From positions 1 through 7,050 of the forward strand of contig CAZOIA010000260.1 in the NCBI GenBank assembly GCA_964579675.1: 7,050 nucleotides of DNA, read 5' to 3'. This DNA comes from CAZOIA01 sp964579675. Its GTDB lineage: Bacteria; Planctomycetota; Phycisphaerae; UBA1845; PWPN01. This document shows positions 1-6,311 of this stretch, piece by piece. The position numbers were made by a program, and so were the translations under genes. Below the pieces are notes generated by a model. The model was not told the origin of the DNA and did no database searches. It saw only the letters and a program-made list of their open reading frames with translations. Every line of letters starts with the position of its first letter. The first letter of the stretch is position 1.

Positions 1-4
1 GAGC

Positions 5-958
5 CTATCTTTTTGCCGTCAAATCTCCAGATTCCCCAATTGGCGGTACACTACGGTCGGCGTCCAGGCACCGGGCGGCAATCGGCCCGTAGGCATCGAT
101 GCGCCGGTCGCGAAGGAAAGGCCAGTCGCGACGGACCTGTTCGATATGCCGGCGATTGCAGGTGGCCACCAGGACGGCGGGCTCATCCGCCGGCGCCTCG
201 GCAATGACCCTGCCGATCGGGTCCGCCACGAACGACTGCCCGAAGAACTCGATACCATCGGTTCCCGGCTCCGGCTCGTGCCCCACGCGATTGACCGCTG
301 CCACGTACACCCCATTGGCGATCGCGTGGGCGCGCTGGGCGGTCCGCCAGGCATCCGCCTGATCCCGGCCGAACCGCGCCTTCTCCCGGGGATGCCAACC
401 GATGGCGGTGGGACAGAACACCACCTCCGCTCCCAGAAGGGCGGTGATCCGCGCCGCCTCGGGGTACCACTGATCCCAGCAGATCAGCACCCCGATCGCG
501 GCGCAACGGGTGCGGAAAACCCGAAAGCCGCCGGCGGGGCCGGCCGCGTCGCCGGGGGTGAAATAGAACTTCTCGTAGTACAGTGGATCGTCCGGGATGT
601 GCATCTTGCGATACACGCCCAGCAGTGTGCCGTCCGCGTCCAGCACCGCCGCGGAGTTGTGATACACGCCCGCTGCGCGCCGCTCGAAGACCGGCACGAT
701 CACCGCGACCCCGAGCTGCTTGGAAACCGATTGCAGCGTTTCGGTCGTCGGCCCGGGTATCGGCTCGGCCAGGTCGAACCGTTCCACCGATTCGGCCTTG
801 CAAAAGTACGTCGAGCTGAACAATTCCTGCAGGCAGACGATTCGCGCCCCGCGCCGGCACGCCTCGCGGACGCCGCCAACCGCCCGGTCGAGGTTCGCCT
901 GCCGATCCTCGACACAGGCCTGTTGGACCAGACCGATCATGAACGAGTCGTTAGTCAT
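5..958 (-). CDS. aguB: N-carbamoylputrescine amidase (nitrilase superfamily)
   Basis: This cytosolic enzyme hydrolyses N-carbamoylputrescine to putrescine, CO2 and ammonia, the last step of the agmatine deiminase route of polyamine synthesis. The 317-residue protein spans the whole carbon-nitrogen hydrolase fold. The catalytic triad is visible: Glu45 in LQELF, Lys118 in YRKMHIPDD and Cys160 in LICWDQWYPEAA. The CWDQWYPEAAR block followed by FCPTAIGWHP is characteristic of AguB rather than of beta-ureidopropionase or nitrilase. Length is slightly above the usual ~290-300 because of a C-terminal tail. The ATG at 958 has no good ribosome binding site; Met7 is a possible alternative start. A partner agmatine deiminase (aguA) is often adjacent in other genomes, but only 4 bases lie downstream here, so it cannot be checked. 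Family assignment is secure; substrate is inferred from the motifs. Confidence 0.93.
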   Translation of the reverse strand: MTNDSFMIGLVQQACVEDRQANLDRAVGGVREACRRGARIVCLQELFSSTYFCKAESVERFDLAEPIPGPTTETLQSVSKQLGVAVIVPVFERRAAGVYHNSAAVLDADGTLLGVYRKMHIPDDPLYYEKFYFTPGDAAGPAGGFRVFRTRCAAIGVLICWDQWYPEAARITALLGAEVVFCPTAIGWHPREKARFGRDQADAWRTAQRAHAIANGVYVAAVNRVGHEPEPGTDGIEFFGQSFVADPIGRVIAEAPADEPAVLVATCNRRHIEQVRRDWPFLRDRRIDAYGPIAARCLDADRSVPPIGESGDLTAKR

Positions 959-960
959 CG

Positions 961-1077
961 TTACCGCAGCTTGCAGTCTACCCGTTTACCTCCGGCCGAA
1001 GCAACCGGCCGCCGGGTCAGCCGATCCAGAATCCCGCGCTTGCGTCGGGCCAACTTCCTGCGTCTACTATTGCTCAC
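961..1077 (-). CDS. possible small basic ORF coupled to aguB
   Basis: A 38-codon frame starts at a GTG (1077) and stops with TAA at 961-963, leaving only 2 nt before the aguB ATG. An AAGGA sequence (1088-1092 on the plus strand as TCCTT) sits 10 nt upstream of the GTG. The product would be strongly basic (MSNSRRRKLARRKRGILDRL at the N-terminus), suggesting an RNA- or DNA-binding helix if it is real. aguB has a poor ribosome binding site of its own, so translational coupling is a reasonable idea. Against it: the size is small enough to arise by chance, I recognise no family, and the same frame continues open upstream antisense to the permease gene. It could simply be non-coding 5' leader of aguB. 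Confidence 0.27.
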   Translation of the reverse strand: MSNSRRRKLARRKRGILDRLTRRPVASAGGKRVDCKLR

Positions 1078-1201
1078 TCGAAACGCATCCTTGCTTGACG
1101 CTACAGTGCGAAGTCGTTCCAACAGGGGCGTCCGGGCCTCTTTCTCGGGGATGAAAACGCGCTTCGTGGGGCCAGAATCGGCGACCTTGCGCGGTAGTGC
1201 T

Positions 1202-1208
1202 GAGGAGA
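1202..1208 (+). promoter_or_regulatory. ribosome binding site of the EamA permease gene
   Basis: GAGGAGA is a strong Shine-Dalgarno match, and the only one upstream of the permease. It overlaps an in-frame TGA at 1201-1203, so translation must start downstream of it. It lies 7 nt before the in-frame ATC at 1216 but 19 nt before the first conventional start codon, the TTG at 1228. It therefore argues for a start nearer than the TTG. Confidence 0.5.
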
Positions 1209-1227
1209 ATCGATCATCCGGCGCAAG

Positions 1228-2166
1228 TTGGACATCCCCGCCACACTCTGTCTCATCGGGGCGACGCTCTGTTGGGGCAGCGTACCGGTCATGCTCAAGT
1301 ATCTGGCGGCGCCCGGGCTCGTGCCCGACGGCTTCACCACGAACCTGGTGCGATACCCCGTTGCCGCCCTGATCTACGTGCCGTGGTTGGTGATCGGTAT
1401 TCGCAAGGGTGGACTCGGCCGTTTCTGGCTGGTTGCCCTGATACCCACGTCCATCAACCTCGCGGGCCAGACCCTCTGGGCCTGCGCCCCTTATCATATC
1501 ACTCCCGGATTGCAGGCGTTTCTTCTCAGACTGGCCACCCTTTGGGCTATTCTCGGGGCATTCTGTTTGTTCCCCGACGAACGCCTGCTGGCCCGGAGCC
1601 CGCGGTTCTGGATCGGCAGCGCGCTGGCCCTGATCGGCTTCTCCGTCATGTCCGTGCTGGGCGTCCAAGTGAGCACCGGCACCCGCATCACGGGCATCGT
1701 CATCATGTTCTTCTGCGGGATCTGCTACGGACTGTACGGGGTGACGGTTCGTTATGTGATGGGCAGTCTGCACCCGCTCGTCGTCTTCAGCGTGATCAGT
1801 GTCTATACCTCGGTGGGGCTGATTGCGCTCGCCCCGTTGGGTGAGCCGAGTTCAGTGCTGCGGCTCGAACCGCTTCCCCTCTGCATACTGGTACTCTCCG
1901 CCTTGCTGGGCGTCGCCATTGCCCATGGTCTGTATTACATCGCGGTTCAGCGGATCGGGGTGGCGATTACCTCGCTCACACTGGCGGCAACGCCGTTCGT
2001 CTCGATCGTCGGCTCCCATATCGTTTTTGGCGAGCAGTTCTCGCGTGGTCAGTGGACCGGTGGTGTGGTGTTGCTGGTTGGCTCGTCCCTTGCCCTATGG
2101 TCCCAACAGCAGTTGCCGCCCCCGGGCTCTTGTGGGCCGGCCCGTGAGATCGTTACCGAGCCTTGA
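1228..2166 (+). CDS. EamA/DMT-superfamily permease
   Basis: This is an inner-membrane transporter of the drug/metabolite transporter superfamily, whose members mostly export amino acids, sugars or other small metabolites; the substrate cannot be told from sequence. The 312 residues contain about ten hydrophobic segments in two EamA repeats, roughly residues 5-140 and 155-295. The first begins with LCLIGATLCWGSVPVMLKYL, the usual helix-1 pattern of the family, and the second ends with the typical FGEQFSRGQWTGGVVLLVGS block. The first standard start is TTG at 1228, but the Shine-Dalgarno site is 19 nt away; an ATC at 1213 or 1216 would add the positively charged IRRK before helix 1, which fits cytoplasmic-side topology. 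The next in-frame ATG would cut helix 1. It is divergent from aguB across a 269-bp gap. A link to polyamine export is possible from position alone but not shown. Confidence 0.9.
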   Translation: MDIPATLCLIGATLCWGSVPVMLKYLAAPGLVPDGFTTNLVRYPVAALIYVPWLVIGIRKGGLGRFWLVALIPTSINLAGQTLWACAPYHITPGLQAFLLRLATLWAILGAFCLFPDERLLARSPRFWIGSALALIGFSVMSVLGVQVSTGTRITGIVIMFFCGICYGLYGVTVRYVMGSLHPLVVFSVISVYTSVGLIALAPLGEPSSVLRLEPLPLCILVLSALLGVAIAHGLYYIAVQRIGVAITSLTLAATPFVSIVGSHIVFGEQFSRGQWTGGVVLLVGSSLALWSQQQLPPPGSCGPAREIVTEP

Positions 2167-2193
2167 ATCGCGGCGGCGCCGTGGTTCTCATGT

Positions 2194-2222
2194 TTGACAG
2201 GCACGGATGGACACCCTAGAGT
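2194..2222 (+). promoter_or_regulatory. strong sigma-70-type promoter for the 2266-3321 gene
   Basis: A perfect -35 TTGACA (2194-2199) and a -10 TAGAGT (2217-2222, four of six consensus bases) are separated by exactly 17 nt. It lies 27 nt after the permease stop codon, so the downstream gene is probably its own transcription unit. The expected start is near 2229, giving a leader of about 37 nt to the TTG start or 76 nt to the ATG at 2305. Confidence 0.6.
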
Positions 2223-2265
2223 TGAACGGTCAGGAACTCAAACCGGCCGCTATTTGAACTTGTGA

Positions 2266-3321
2266 TTGCCTGCGGAACAGAATCGGTCAGTTCGAGTTGC
2301 GAAGATGCACACTGGGTGGGTCCGGACACTCTCCTCACGCCTTGGTGCCTGCGTGCAAGCCTTGTACAACAGGTTGCTCACCCCCGCCTCAAGGCAAGTT
2401 GCTCGTCGCCTCCATCACGTCTCGGGCGTTGCCGTCTCGCTGGCAGTTGCGTGCTTCATCGGTCCCGGGGGGTGTGGGGAGGTGAGCTGGGATCGCGAGG
2501 ATGGTCTCAGTCGTCCGGGGCCGGTTGCATCGGAAGCGGCGGGAGTTTCCACGCTGTCTATGCTGCGAGTGGGCGACAACGGTCTCGCCGAAGAGGACTC
2601 CTCTCGCCCGCGGCGGCCGGTGATCCCGCTTCAAATCAGCTTCGACGTGCTGCGCGCTCGTGCAGCCTCGGGCGTCTTCAGCGAGTCGGGCAAGATATGG
2701 AACCACCTGGACGAGGAGGCGATCCCGGCCGATACGGCGGTGATACTGCAGCGCAACGGCCTGCGGGTCGCTCGCGGCAAGGAGGATTCCTGGCCGCCGA
2801 TCAAGGCGCTGCTCGAGGATGAAGAGCACGTGGAGACCTCCACGAATCACGTGGCGGTCAATAACGGGCTTCCGCTCATGGTCGAATTGGACCGGTGGCC
2901 CCGCGATCAGGTCCTCTTCTTGTTCCGACCGGACGGCTCCCTCGGGGGTGCAAGCTTCCCCGAGAGCACGAACCTGCTGCGCATCGAGTATGACATTTCG
3001 TTGGACCGCCGTCCCGGTGCGCTGGAGGTCAACGTCATGCCCGAGATCCGGCTGCCGCCCACGCCGCCCCGCTTCAGGTTCGGCGAGTCGGGCTTTGTGC
3101 AGGGCCGCCGGCAGCAGCCGACACGTGTGCTCCGCGAACTCGCCTTTGCGATGGAGGTGGGTCCTGACGAGTTCTTCGTCGTCGGTCCCGGCCCGAGGAT
3201 GGAGCGGGGACACCTGGCGGGCTCATTGCTGTTGTGTGAGGAAATCGAAGGGCGTCGGTTCGAATCGATATACTTCATTACCCCGAGGGTGACCGGTACG
3301 GGCCGGTCCGCCGGGCCGTGA
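2266..3321 (+). CDS. exported or membrane-anchored protein of unknown function
   Basis: I do not recognise the family with certainty. The 351-codon frame has a basic N-terminus, a hydrophobic stretch at residues 52-66 (VSGVAVSLAVACFIG) and a Cys at 63 and 70, resembling a signal or lipoprotein-like anchor, although neither Cys has a textbook lipobox. Residues 72-117 are a low-complexity linker. A compact domain follows: 118-168 contains LQISFDVLRARA and GKIWNHLDEEAIPADTAV then QRNGLRV, and 299-341 ends with a hydrophobic FFVVGPG and SIYFITPR strand pattern. These parts look like conserved envelope-protein blocks reminiscent of planctomycete surface proteins, but that comparison is from memory. 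The start is uncertain: TTG 2266 and ATG 2305 both lack a clear ribosome binding site, and an even later start closer to the anchor is possible. A strong promoter precedes it and a long hairpin follows, so it is likely monocistronic. Confidence 0.85.
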   Translation: MPAEQNRSVRVAKMHTGWVRTLSSRLGACVQALYNRLLTPASRQVARRLHHVSGVAVSLAVACFIGPGGCGEVSWDREDGLSRPGPVASEAAGVSTLSMLRVGDNGLAEEDSSRPRRPVIPLQISFDVLRARAASGVFSESGKIWNHLDEEAIPADTAVILQRNGLRVARGKEDSWPPIKALLEDEEHVETSTNHVAVNNGLPLMVELDRWPRDQVLFLFRPDGSLGGASFPESTNLLRIEYDISLDRRPGALEVNVMPEIRLPPTPPRFRFGESGFVQGRRQQPTRVLRELAFAMEVGPDEFFVVGPGPRMERGHLAGSLLLCEEIEGRRFESIYFITPRVTGTGRSAGP

Positions 3322-3355
3322 GGTCGGGGGCTTGAACATCGCTCCGCGAACCATA

Positions 3356-3403
3356 GCGGCAGGGCGCCTCCGTGTGTAATGAGACACAGACAAGCCCTGC
3401 TGT
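3356..3403 (+). terminator. long hairpin after the unknown envelope gene
   Basis: An outer stem pairs GCGGCAGGGC (3356-3365) with GCCCTGCTGT (3394-3403), with two G-U pairs. Inside it TGTGT (3373-3377) pairs with ACACA (3384-3388) around a 6-nt loop. It begins 34 nt after the stop codon of the 2266-3321 gene. There is no T-run after it, so it is either a non-canonical terminator or an mRNA 3'-end stabilising hairpin. Confidence 0.42.
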
Positions 3404-3610
3404 ACCAGTCCTTCGCTGTCCCTGCCACTTTCCGCGCACAGCGGTTGACAAACGCCACCGCCGCCTGACGGAATCCCGTCATGCCCGGCAAGTCGAACGC
3501 TGGGACGGTGCCCTGGCGGCCTGGTTTTTGCCCTGATGGGGGTGAGTGTCAGGATTGACGCGACCTGGAAGGACGGGTACTCGTACAAGAGAGCGCGGCC
3601 AAGGGTCGGT

Positions 3611-3627
3611 GCGGGGCCCCGCGGGGC
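3611..3627. repeat. overlapping GC palindromes
   Basis: Two perfect 12-bp palindromes overlap: GCGGGGCCCCGC (3611-3622) and GCCCCGCGGGGC (3616-3627). They could form alternative hairpins or a cruciform, or bind a dimeric regulator. They lie about 55 nt upstream of the candidate promoter -35 at 3681. In DNA this GC-rich the pattern could be incidental. Confidence 0.35.
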
Positions 3628-3680
3628 AGGGATTGGTAATCGGCCCCGGGCGAGTGGGCAACCTGTTGCGGCCCCGGAGG

Positions 3681-3709
3681 TTGAACCTGGGCGGCAGGGT
3701 TGCTATCCT
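3681..3709 (+). promoter_or_regulatory. candidate extended -10 promoter
   Basis: A -35 TTGAAC (3681-3686) and a -10 TATCCT (3704-3709) are spaced by 17 nt, and a TG one base before the -10 (3701-3702) makes it an extended -10 site. Transcription would start near 3716. It would drive the possible structured RNA and/or a ~340-nt leader of the DUF1571 gene starting at 4057. Confidence 0.42.
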
Positions 3710-3715
3710 TATTGG

Positions 3716-3922
3716 CGAGGTTCCGATGGTAGCCCGTCGGCACGTATGAACGGATGGACCGCTTGCCTTCATCCATCTTGAGGCGCGGATGCCGGCGGGG
3801 TGGCAAGCAGACTCCCGGGAACGGACCACTGCGATAGGTAAAGGATCACGGCGCCAGCGGTCGATATCAACGATGGAGGACCGGGGTGCAGGCAAAGTGA
3901 TTCGCACGGTCCGGAACCTACG
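3716..3922 (+). ncRNA. possible structured RNA or mRNA leader element
   Basis: The predicted transcript from the promoter at 3681-3709 could fold with its ends together. AGGTTCCG (3718-3725) is perfectly complementary to CGGAACCT (3912-3919), and CG at 3716-3717 can extend the helix past one bulged A. Inside, CCCGTCGGCA (3733-3742) pairs with TGCCGGCGGG (3790-3799) with one G-U, enclosing a hairpin GGATGGA/TCCATCT (3752-3758/3772-3778). GGACCG (3878-3883) can pair with CGGTCC (3907-3912) or, as GACCG, with the upstream CGGTC (3858-3862), which are mutually exclusive. I cannot match it to 6S RNA, RNase P RNA, SRP RNA, tmRNA or a riboswitch class I know. Stems of this length do occur by chance in GC-rich DNA, so the call rests on their nesting and their alignment with the predicted start. 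Confidence 0.22.
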
Positions 3923-4056
3923 AGAGAGCGAGAACCTCTTGTGACTGCATGACAACTGCTCATCCGGCGACGGAAGCCGATCGGCCCGTCTCGCGCGGCG
4001 GTCAGGGCCCTGGCGGGGTGTCAATGTCGGCGTGATGAGTCTACTGGGACAGAGGA

Positions 4057-4971
4057 ATGCCAAGTACCACAGGCAGTGACCGGCGTAACCGCCGTATTCG
4101 CGTTCTTGTTGGATTGATCCTGCTGGGAGGGTTGCTGGTCCAGTGCCAGCAGGCGATCACCGAGCACTCGGGCTCGCCGGCGCCCGTGATCGTCAGAGGA
4201 CCAGTCAAGCCCGGCGCGAGAGAGGCATTCGCGTCCCTGGCCCCCGAGACGCCTGGCGCCATCCATTCACTCGAGATGCGGGCGAAGCGTGATCCGATAG
4301 GCTTCATTGAAGAAGCCATCGAGAAGTACGATCGCACCGTCCGTGATTACACCTGCACCTTCACGAAGCAGGAGCTCCTCGGGGGCAAGATGAGCAAGGA
4401 GCAGGTGACCAGGGCGATGTTCCGCGAGAAGCCGTTCAGTGTCCGTCTCGAGTGGGTCAAGAACCCCGACAAAGCCGCTCGCGTGCTGTACGTGGCGGAC
4501 CGCTGGGTGGAGAAGGGCCAGCAGATGGCCGTGGTGGACCCCGCCGGCAAGATTGCCAGTCTATTCGTCAATAGCGTCAAGCGACCGATCCACGGGAAGG
4601 ATGCCAAGAAGAGCTCCCGGAGGACCGTCGACCAGTTCGGCCTGCGGAATGCCCTTGCCCTGACCCTCAAGTACTGCAGGCTGGCCGAGAAACATGGCGC
4701 GTTGGACTTCTCCTATCGCGGCAAAGGTGAAGTCAACCGGCGCGAGACCCTCGTGTTCGAGCGGCGGCTGCCTTACGAAAACATCGAGGGACCCTGGCCG
4801 GACCGCGTGCTCGTGGTGCACATCGACAAGGAGCTGCTACTCCCGGCGCTGTGCCTAGCCTATGCCGACGACGAAAAGAAGGTCCTGCTCGGCAAATACA
4901 TGAACACCGATGTCAAGCTCAACCCCAACCTCCCCGACTCGGTGTTCACCGAGGAAGGCATGGGGCTGTAG
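4057..4971 (+). CDS. DUF1571-family envelope protein
   Basis: The 304-residue product starts with a basic stretch (RRNRRIR) and a hydrophobic segment at 16-28 (VLVGLILLGGLLV) followed by Cys30; this is a signal peptide or membrane anchor, though Gln29 before the Cys does not fit a standard lipobox. After a linker to about residue 78, the rest matches DUF1571: the Y91...RDYTCTFTKQE block (96-106), REKPFSVRLEW (123-133), then a run of strand-like segments ending in LPDSVFTEEGMGL. DUF1571 proteins are known mainly from Planctomycetes, often as many paralogues; their function is unknown, and the fold is expected to resemble the lipid-binding half-barrel of LolA-like proteins. GAGGA directly abuts the ATG at 4057, which is too close for an ideal ribosome binding site, but no better in-frame start exists before the domain. 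It is probably periplasmic or membrane-anchored and transcribed alone. Confidence 0.92.
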   Translation: MPSTTGSDRRNRRIRVLVGLILLGGLLVQCQQAITEHSGSPAPVIVRGPVKPGAREAFASLAPETPGAIHSLEMRAKRDPIGFIEEAIEKYDRTVRDYTCTFTKQELLGGKMSKEQVTRAMFREKPFSVRLEWVKNPDKAARVLYVADRWVEKGQQMAVVDPAGKIASLFVNSVKRPIHGKDAKKSSRRTVDQFGLRNALALTLKYCRLAEKHGALDFSYRGKGEVNRRETLVFERRLPYENIEGPWPDRVLVVHIDKELLLPALCLAYADDEKKVLLGKYMNTDVKLNPNLPDSVFTEEGMGL

Positions 4972-5008
4972 TCCGCCACGCTGCTGCTCACCGAAGGTCT
5001 CGCCGATG

Positions 5009-5038
5009 CCCCGCACTTCCACGGTCTGCGGAGGGTTT
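5009..5038 (+). terminator. terminator-like hairpin after the DUF1571 gene
   Basis: CCCCGCA (5009-5015) pairs with TGCGG and GG (5027-5031, 5033-5034), with one bulged A at 5032 and an 11-nt loop, followed by GTTT (5035-5038). It starts 38 nt after the DUF1571 stop codon and precedes the next promoter. The T-run is short, so termination efficiency is uncertain. Confidence 0.36.
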
Positions 5039-5076
5039 CCCTTACGGTTGCATCAAGACCGCCTCACACGTGACCA

Positions 5077-5105
5077 TTGAATCCGGAAGGACAACCTGAT
5101 ATCAA
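5077..5105 (+). promoter_or_regulatory. candidate extended -10 promoter for the oxidoreductase gene
   Basis: TTGAAT (5077-5082) and TATCAA (5100-5105) are 17 nt apart, with a TG one base upstream of the -10 (5097-5098). The predicted start near 5112 gives a leader of about 75 nt. Its position after a terminator-like hairpin supports separate transcription of the oxidoreductase. Confidence 0.45.
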
Positions 5106-5159
5106 TTGCAGAGCCCATGAGATCCCGGGACTCAGATTTGAGAACCGGTCCTTTGTAAC

Positions 5160-5174
5160 CACACGGCCCGTGTG
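5160..5174. promoter_or_regulatory. perfect dyad just upstream of the oxidoreductase start
   Basis: CACACGG and CCGTGTG form a perfect 7-bp inverted repeat around a single C, ending 2 nt before the ribosome binding site GGGAG (5177-5181). It could be an operator for a dimeric repressor placed between promoter and gene, or a small hairpin in the mRNA that limits ribosome access. A related CACACGTG lies at 5065-5072 near the -35 region. Confidence 0.35.
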
Positions 5175-5186
5175 ACGGGAGCAGGA

Positions 5187-6296
5187 ATGATGGCCAGCAA
5201 CGACAAGGTCAGAGTCGCGATCATCGGTCTGGGTTTCGGCGCGGAGTTCATCCCGATTCTCCAGAAGCACCCCAACGCCGAGGCGTACGCCATCTGCCGG
5301 CGAACCAGGCAGAAGCTCGACCGGATCGGTGACGCGTTTGGCATCGCCAGGCGTTACACCCGCTACGAGGACGTGCTTGCCGACCCGAACGTGGACGCGG
5401 TCCACATCAACACGCCGATCCCCGACCACGCCCCCATGAGCATCGCCGCCCTCGAGGCGGGAAAGCACGTCGCCTCTACGGTACCCGCAGCCACCACCGT
5501 CGAAGATTGCAAAAGAATCGTGGAGGCCCAGCGCAGATCCGGGAAGAACTACATGATGATGGAAACCGTCGTCTACAGCCGGGAGTTCCTCTACGTCAAG
5601 GAGCTTCACGAGAAGGGCGAGCTTGGGCGAATCCAGTTCCTCCGCGGATCACATCAGCAGGAGATGGCCGGCTGGCCCGGTTACTGGGAGGGTCTGCCCC
5701 CGATGCACTACGCGACCCACTGCATCAGCCCGTGCCTCTGCCTGCCCGGCAAGCTGGCGGAGTCCGTGATCTGCCACGGCTCCGGGCGGATCAGCGAGAA
5801 GTTGACTGCCAGGTACGGCTCGCCTTTCGCCATTGAGACTGCCACCATCAAGCTCAAGGACTCAAACCTCTGCTGCGAGGTCACGCGAAGCCTGTTCGAG
5901 ACCGCCCGCCAGTATCGCGAAAGCTTCGACGTCTACGGCGACAAGGTTTCGTTCGAGTGGCCCCAGATCGAGCATGAGCCCTGCATCCTGCACCGGGGCG
6001 AAACGCCCGAGCAGGTCGAGGTCCCGGACTTCCCCCACCTGCTGCCCGAGCCCATCCGGCGCTACACCACCAGGGGTGTCTACGATGAGGACGAGCACCA
6101 GCACCTCTCGTTCATCCAGGGGTCGGGTCACGGCGGCTCGCATCCGCACCTTGCCCACGAGTTCGTGATGTCCATCGTCGAGAGCCGGGCCCCGAGACCC
6201 GATGCCGAGACCAGTGTCAACTGGACCATGGCCGGCATCTGTGCCCATGAATCCGCCATGAATGGCGGTGCTCGCGTGGCGATTCCTCAGCTCTGA
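5187..6296 (+). CDS. Gfo/Idh/MocA-family oxidoreductase with atypical catalytic motifs
   Basis: The product (369 residues from ATG 5187) is a cytosolic, probably NAD(P)-dependent dehydrogenase or related sugar/inositol-modifying enzyme. The Rossmann nucleotide-binding motif is IIGLGFGAEF (residues 12-21), followed by DAVHINTPIPDHAPM, typical of the family. Where the family normally has the EKP motif it has GKHVASTVPAAT, so Glu and the catalytic Lys are replaced by Thr98 and Val99. The canonical D-x3-H active-site pair appears as H174-YAT-H178. The C-terminal part ends with GHGGSHPHLAHEF and WTMAGICAHESA, blocks I associate with a planctomycete/Verrucomicrobia-type subgroup. I chose ATG 5187 because GGGAG lies 5 nt upstream; ATG 5190 is equally close and GTG 5172 would lie inside the dyad. 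Substrate unknown. It is convergent with the STAS gene. Confidence 0.92.
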   Translation: MMASNDKVRVAIIGLGFGAEFIPILQKHPNAEAYAICRRTRQKLDRIGDAFGIARRYTRYEDVLADPNVDAVHINTPIPDHAPMSIAALEAGKHVASTVPAATTVEDCKRIVEAQRRSGKNYMMMETVVYSREFLYVKELHEKGELGRIQFLRGSHQQEMAGWPGYWEGLPPMHYATHCISPCLCLPGKLAESVICHGSGRISEKLTARYGSPFAIETATIKLKDSNLCCEVTRSLFETARQYRESFDVYGDKVSFEWPQIEHEPCILHRGETPEQVEVPDFPHLLPEPIRRYTTRGVYDEDEHQHLSFIQGSGHGGSHPHLAHEFVMSIVESRAPRPDAETSVNWTMAGICAHESAMNGGARVAIPQL

Positions 6297-6311
6297 CCAG
6301 GCAAGGGGAAG

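Larger units (their letters stand above)
3322..4056. other. 735-base intergenic region without a supported protein gene
   Basis: Open frames exist on both strands here (the longest about 190 codons on the minus strand, 3479-4063), but their products are rich in Arg, Pro and Ser, have no recognisable motifs, lack ribosome binding sites and overlap each other. I read them as chance frames in GC-rich DNA. What I do see is a hairpin after the upstream gene (3356-3403), overlapping GC palindromes (3611-3627), a promoter (3681-3709) and a possible structured RNA (3716-3922), each listed separately. From about 3923 to 4056 I see only the leader of the DUF1571 gene. Confidence 0.6.

Noticed and set aside
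1095..1123. TTGACG at 1095-1100 as the permease promoter
   Set aside because: The -10 position reads TCCAAC, too poor to support a call.
961..1773. A 270-codon minus-strand frame upstream of aguB
   Set aside because: Most of it is antisense to the well-supported EamA permease and the product is low-complexity and rich in Gln, Arg, Gly and His. Only the last 38 codons, outside the permease, are kept as a weak candidate.
3258..3267. GGTTCGAATC, resembling a tRNA T-loop
   Set aside because: It lies inside the 2266-3321 coding region and I found no acceptor, D or anticodon stems around it.
3445..3473. TTGACA at 3445-3450 as a second intergenic promoter
   Set aside because: The hexamer at 17-nt spacing is ACGGAA, with no acceptable -10 at 16-18 nt.
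3716..3922. Cobalamin riboswitch or 6S RNA
   Set aside because: Fragments such as GGGAACGGACCACTGC are loosely reminiscent, but the ordered conserved elements of a cobalamin riboswitch and the rod-like open-bubble shape of 6S RNA are absent.
3479..4063. A 194-codon minus-strand frame in the intergenic region
   Set aside because: Arg/Pro/Ser-rich product without motifs, no ribosome binding site, and overlapping frames of similar quality on both strands; typical of chance frames in GC-rich DNA.
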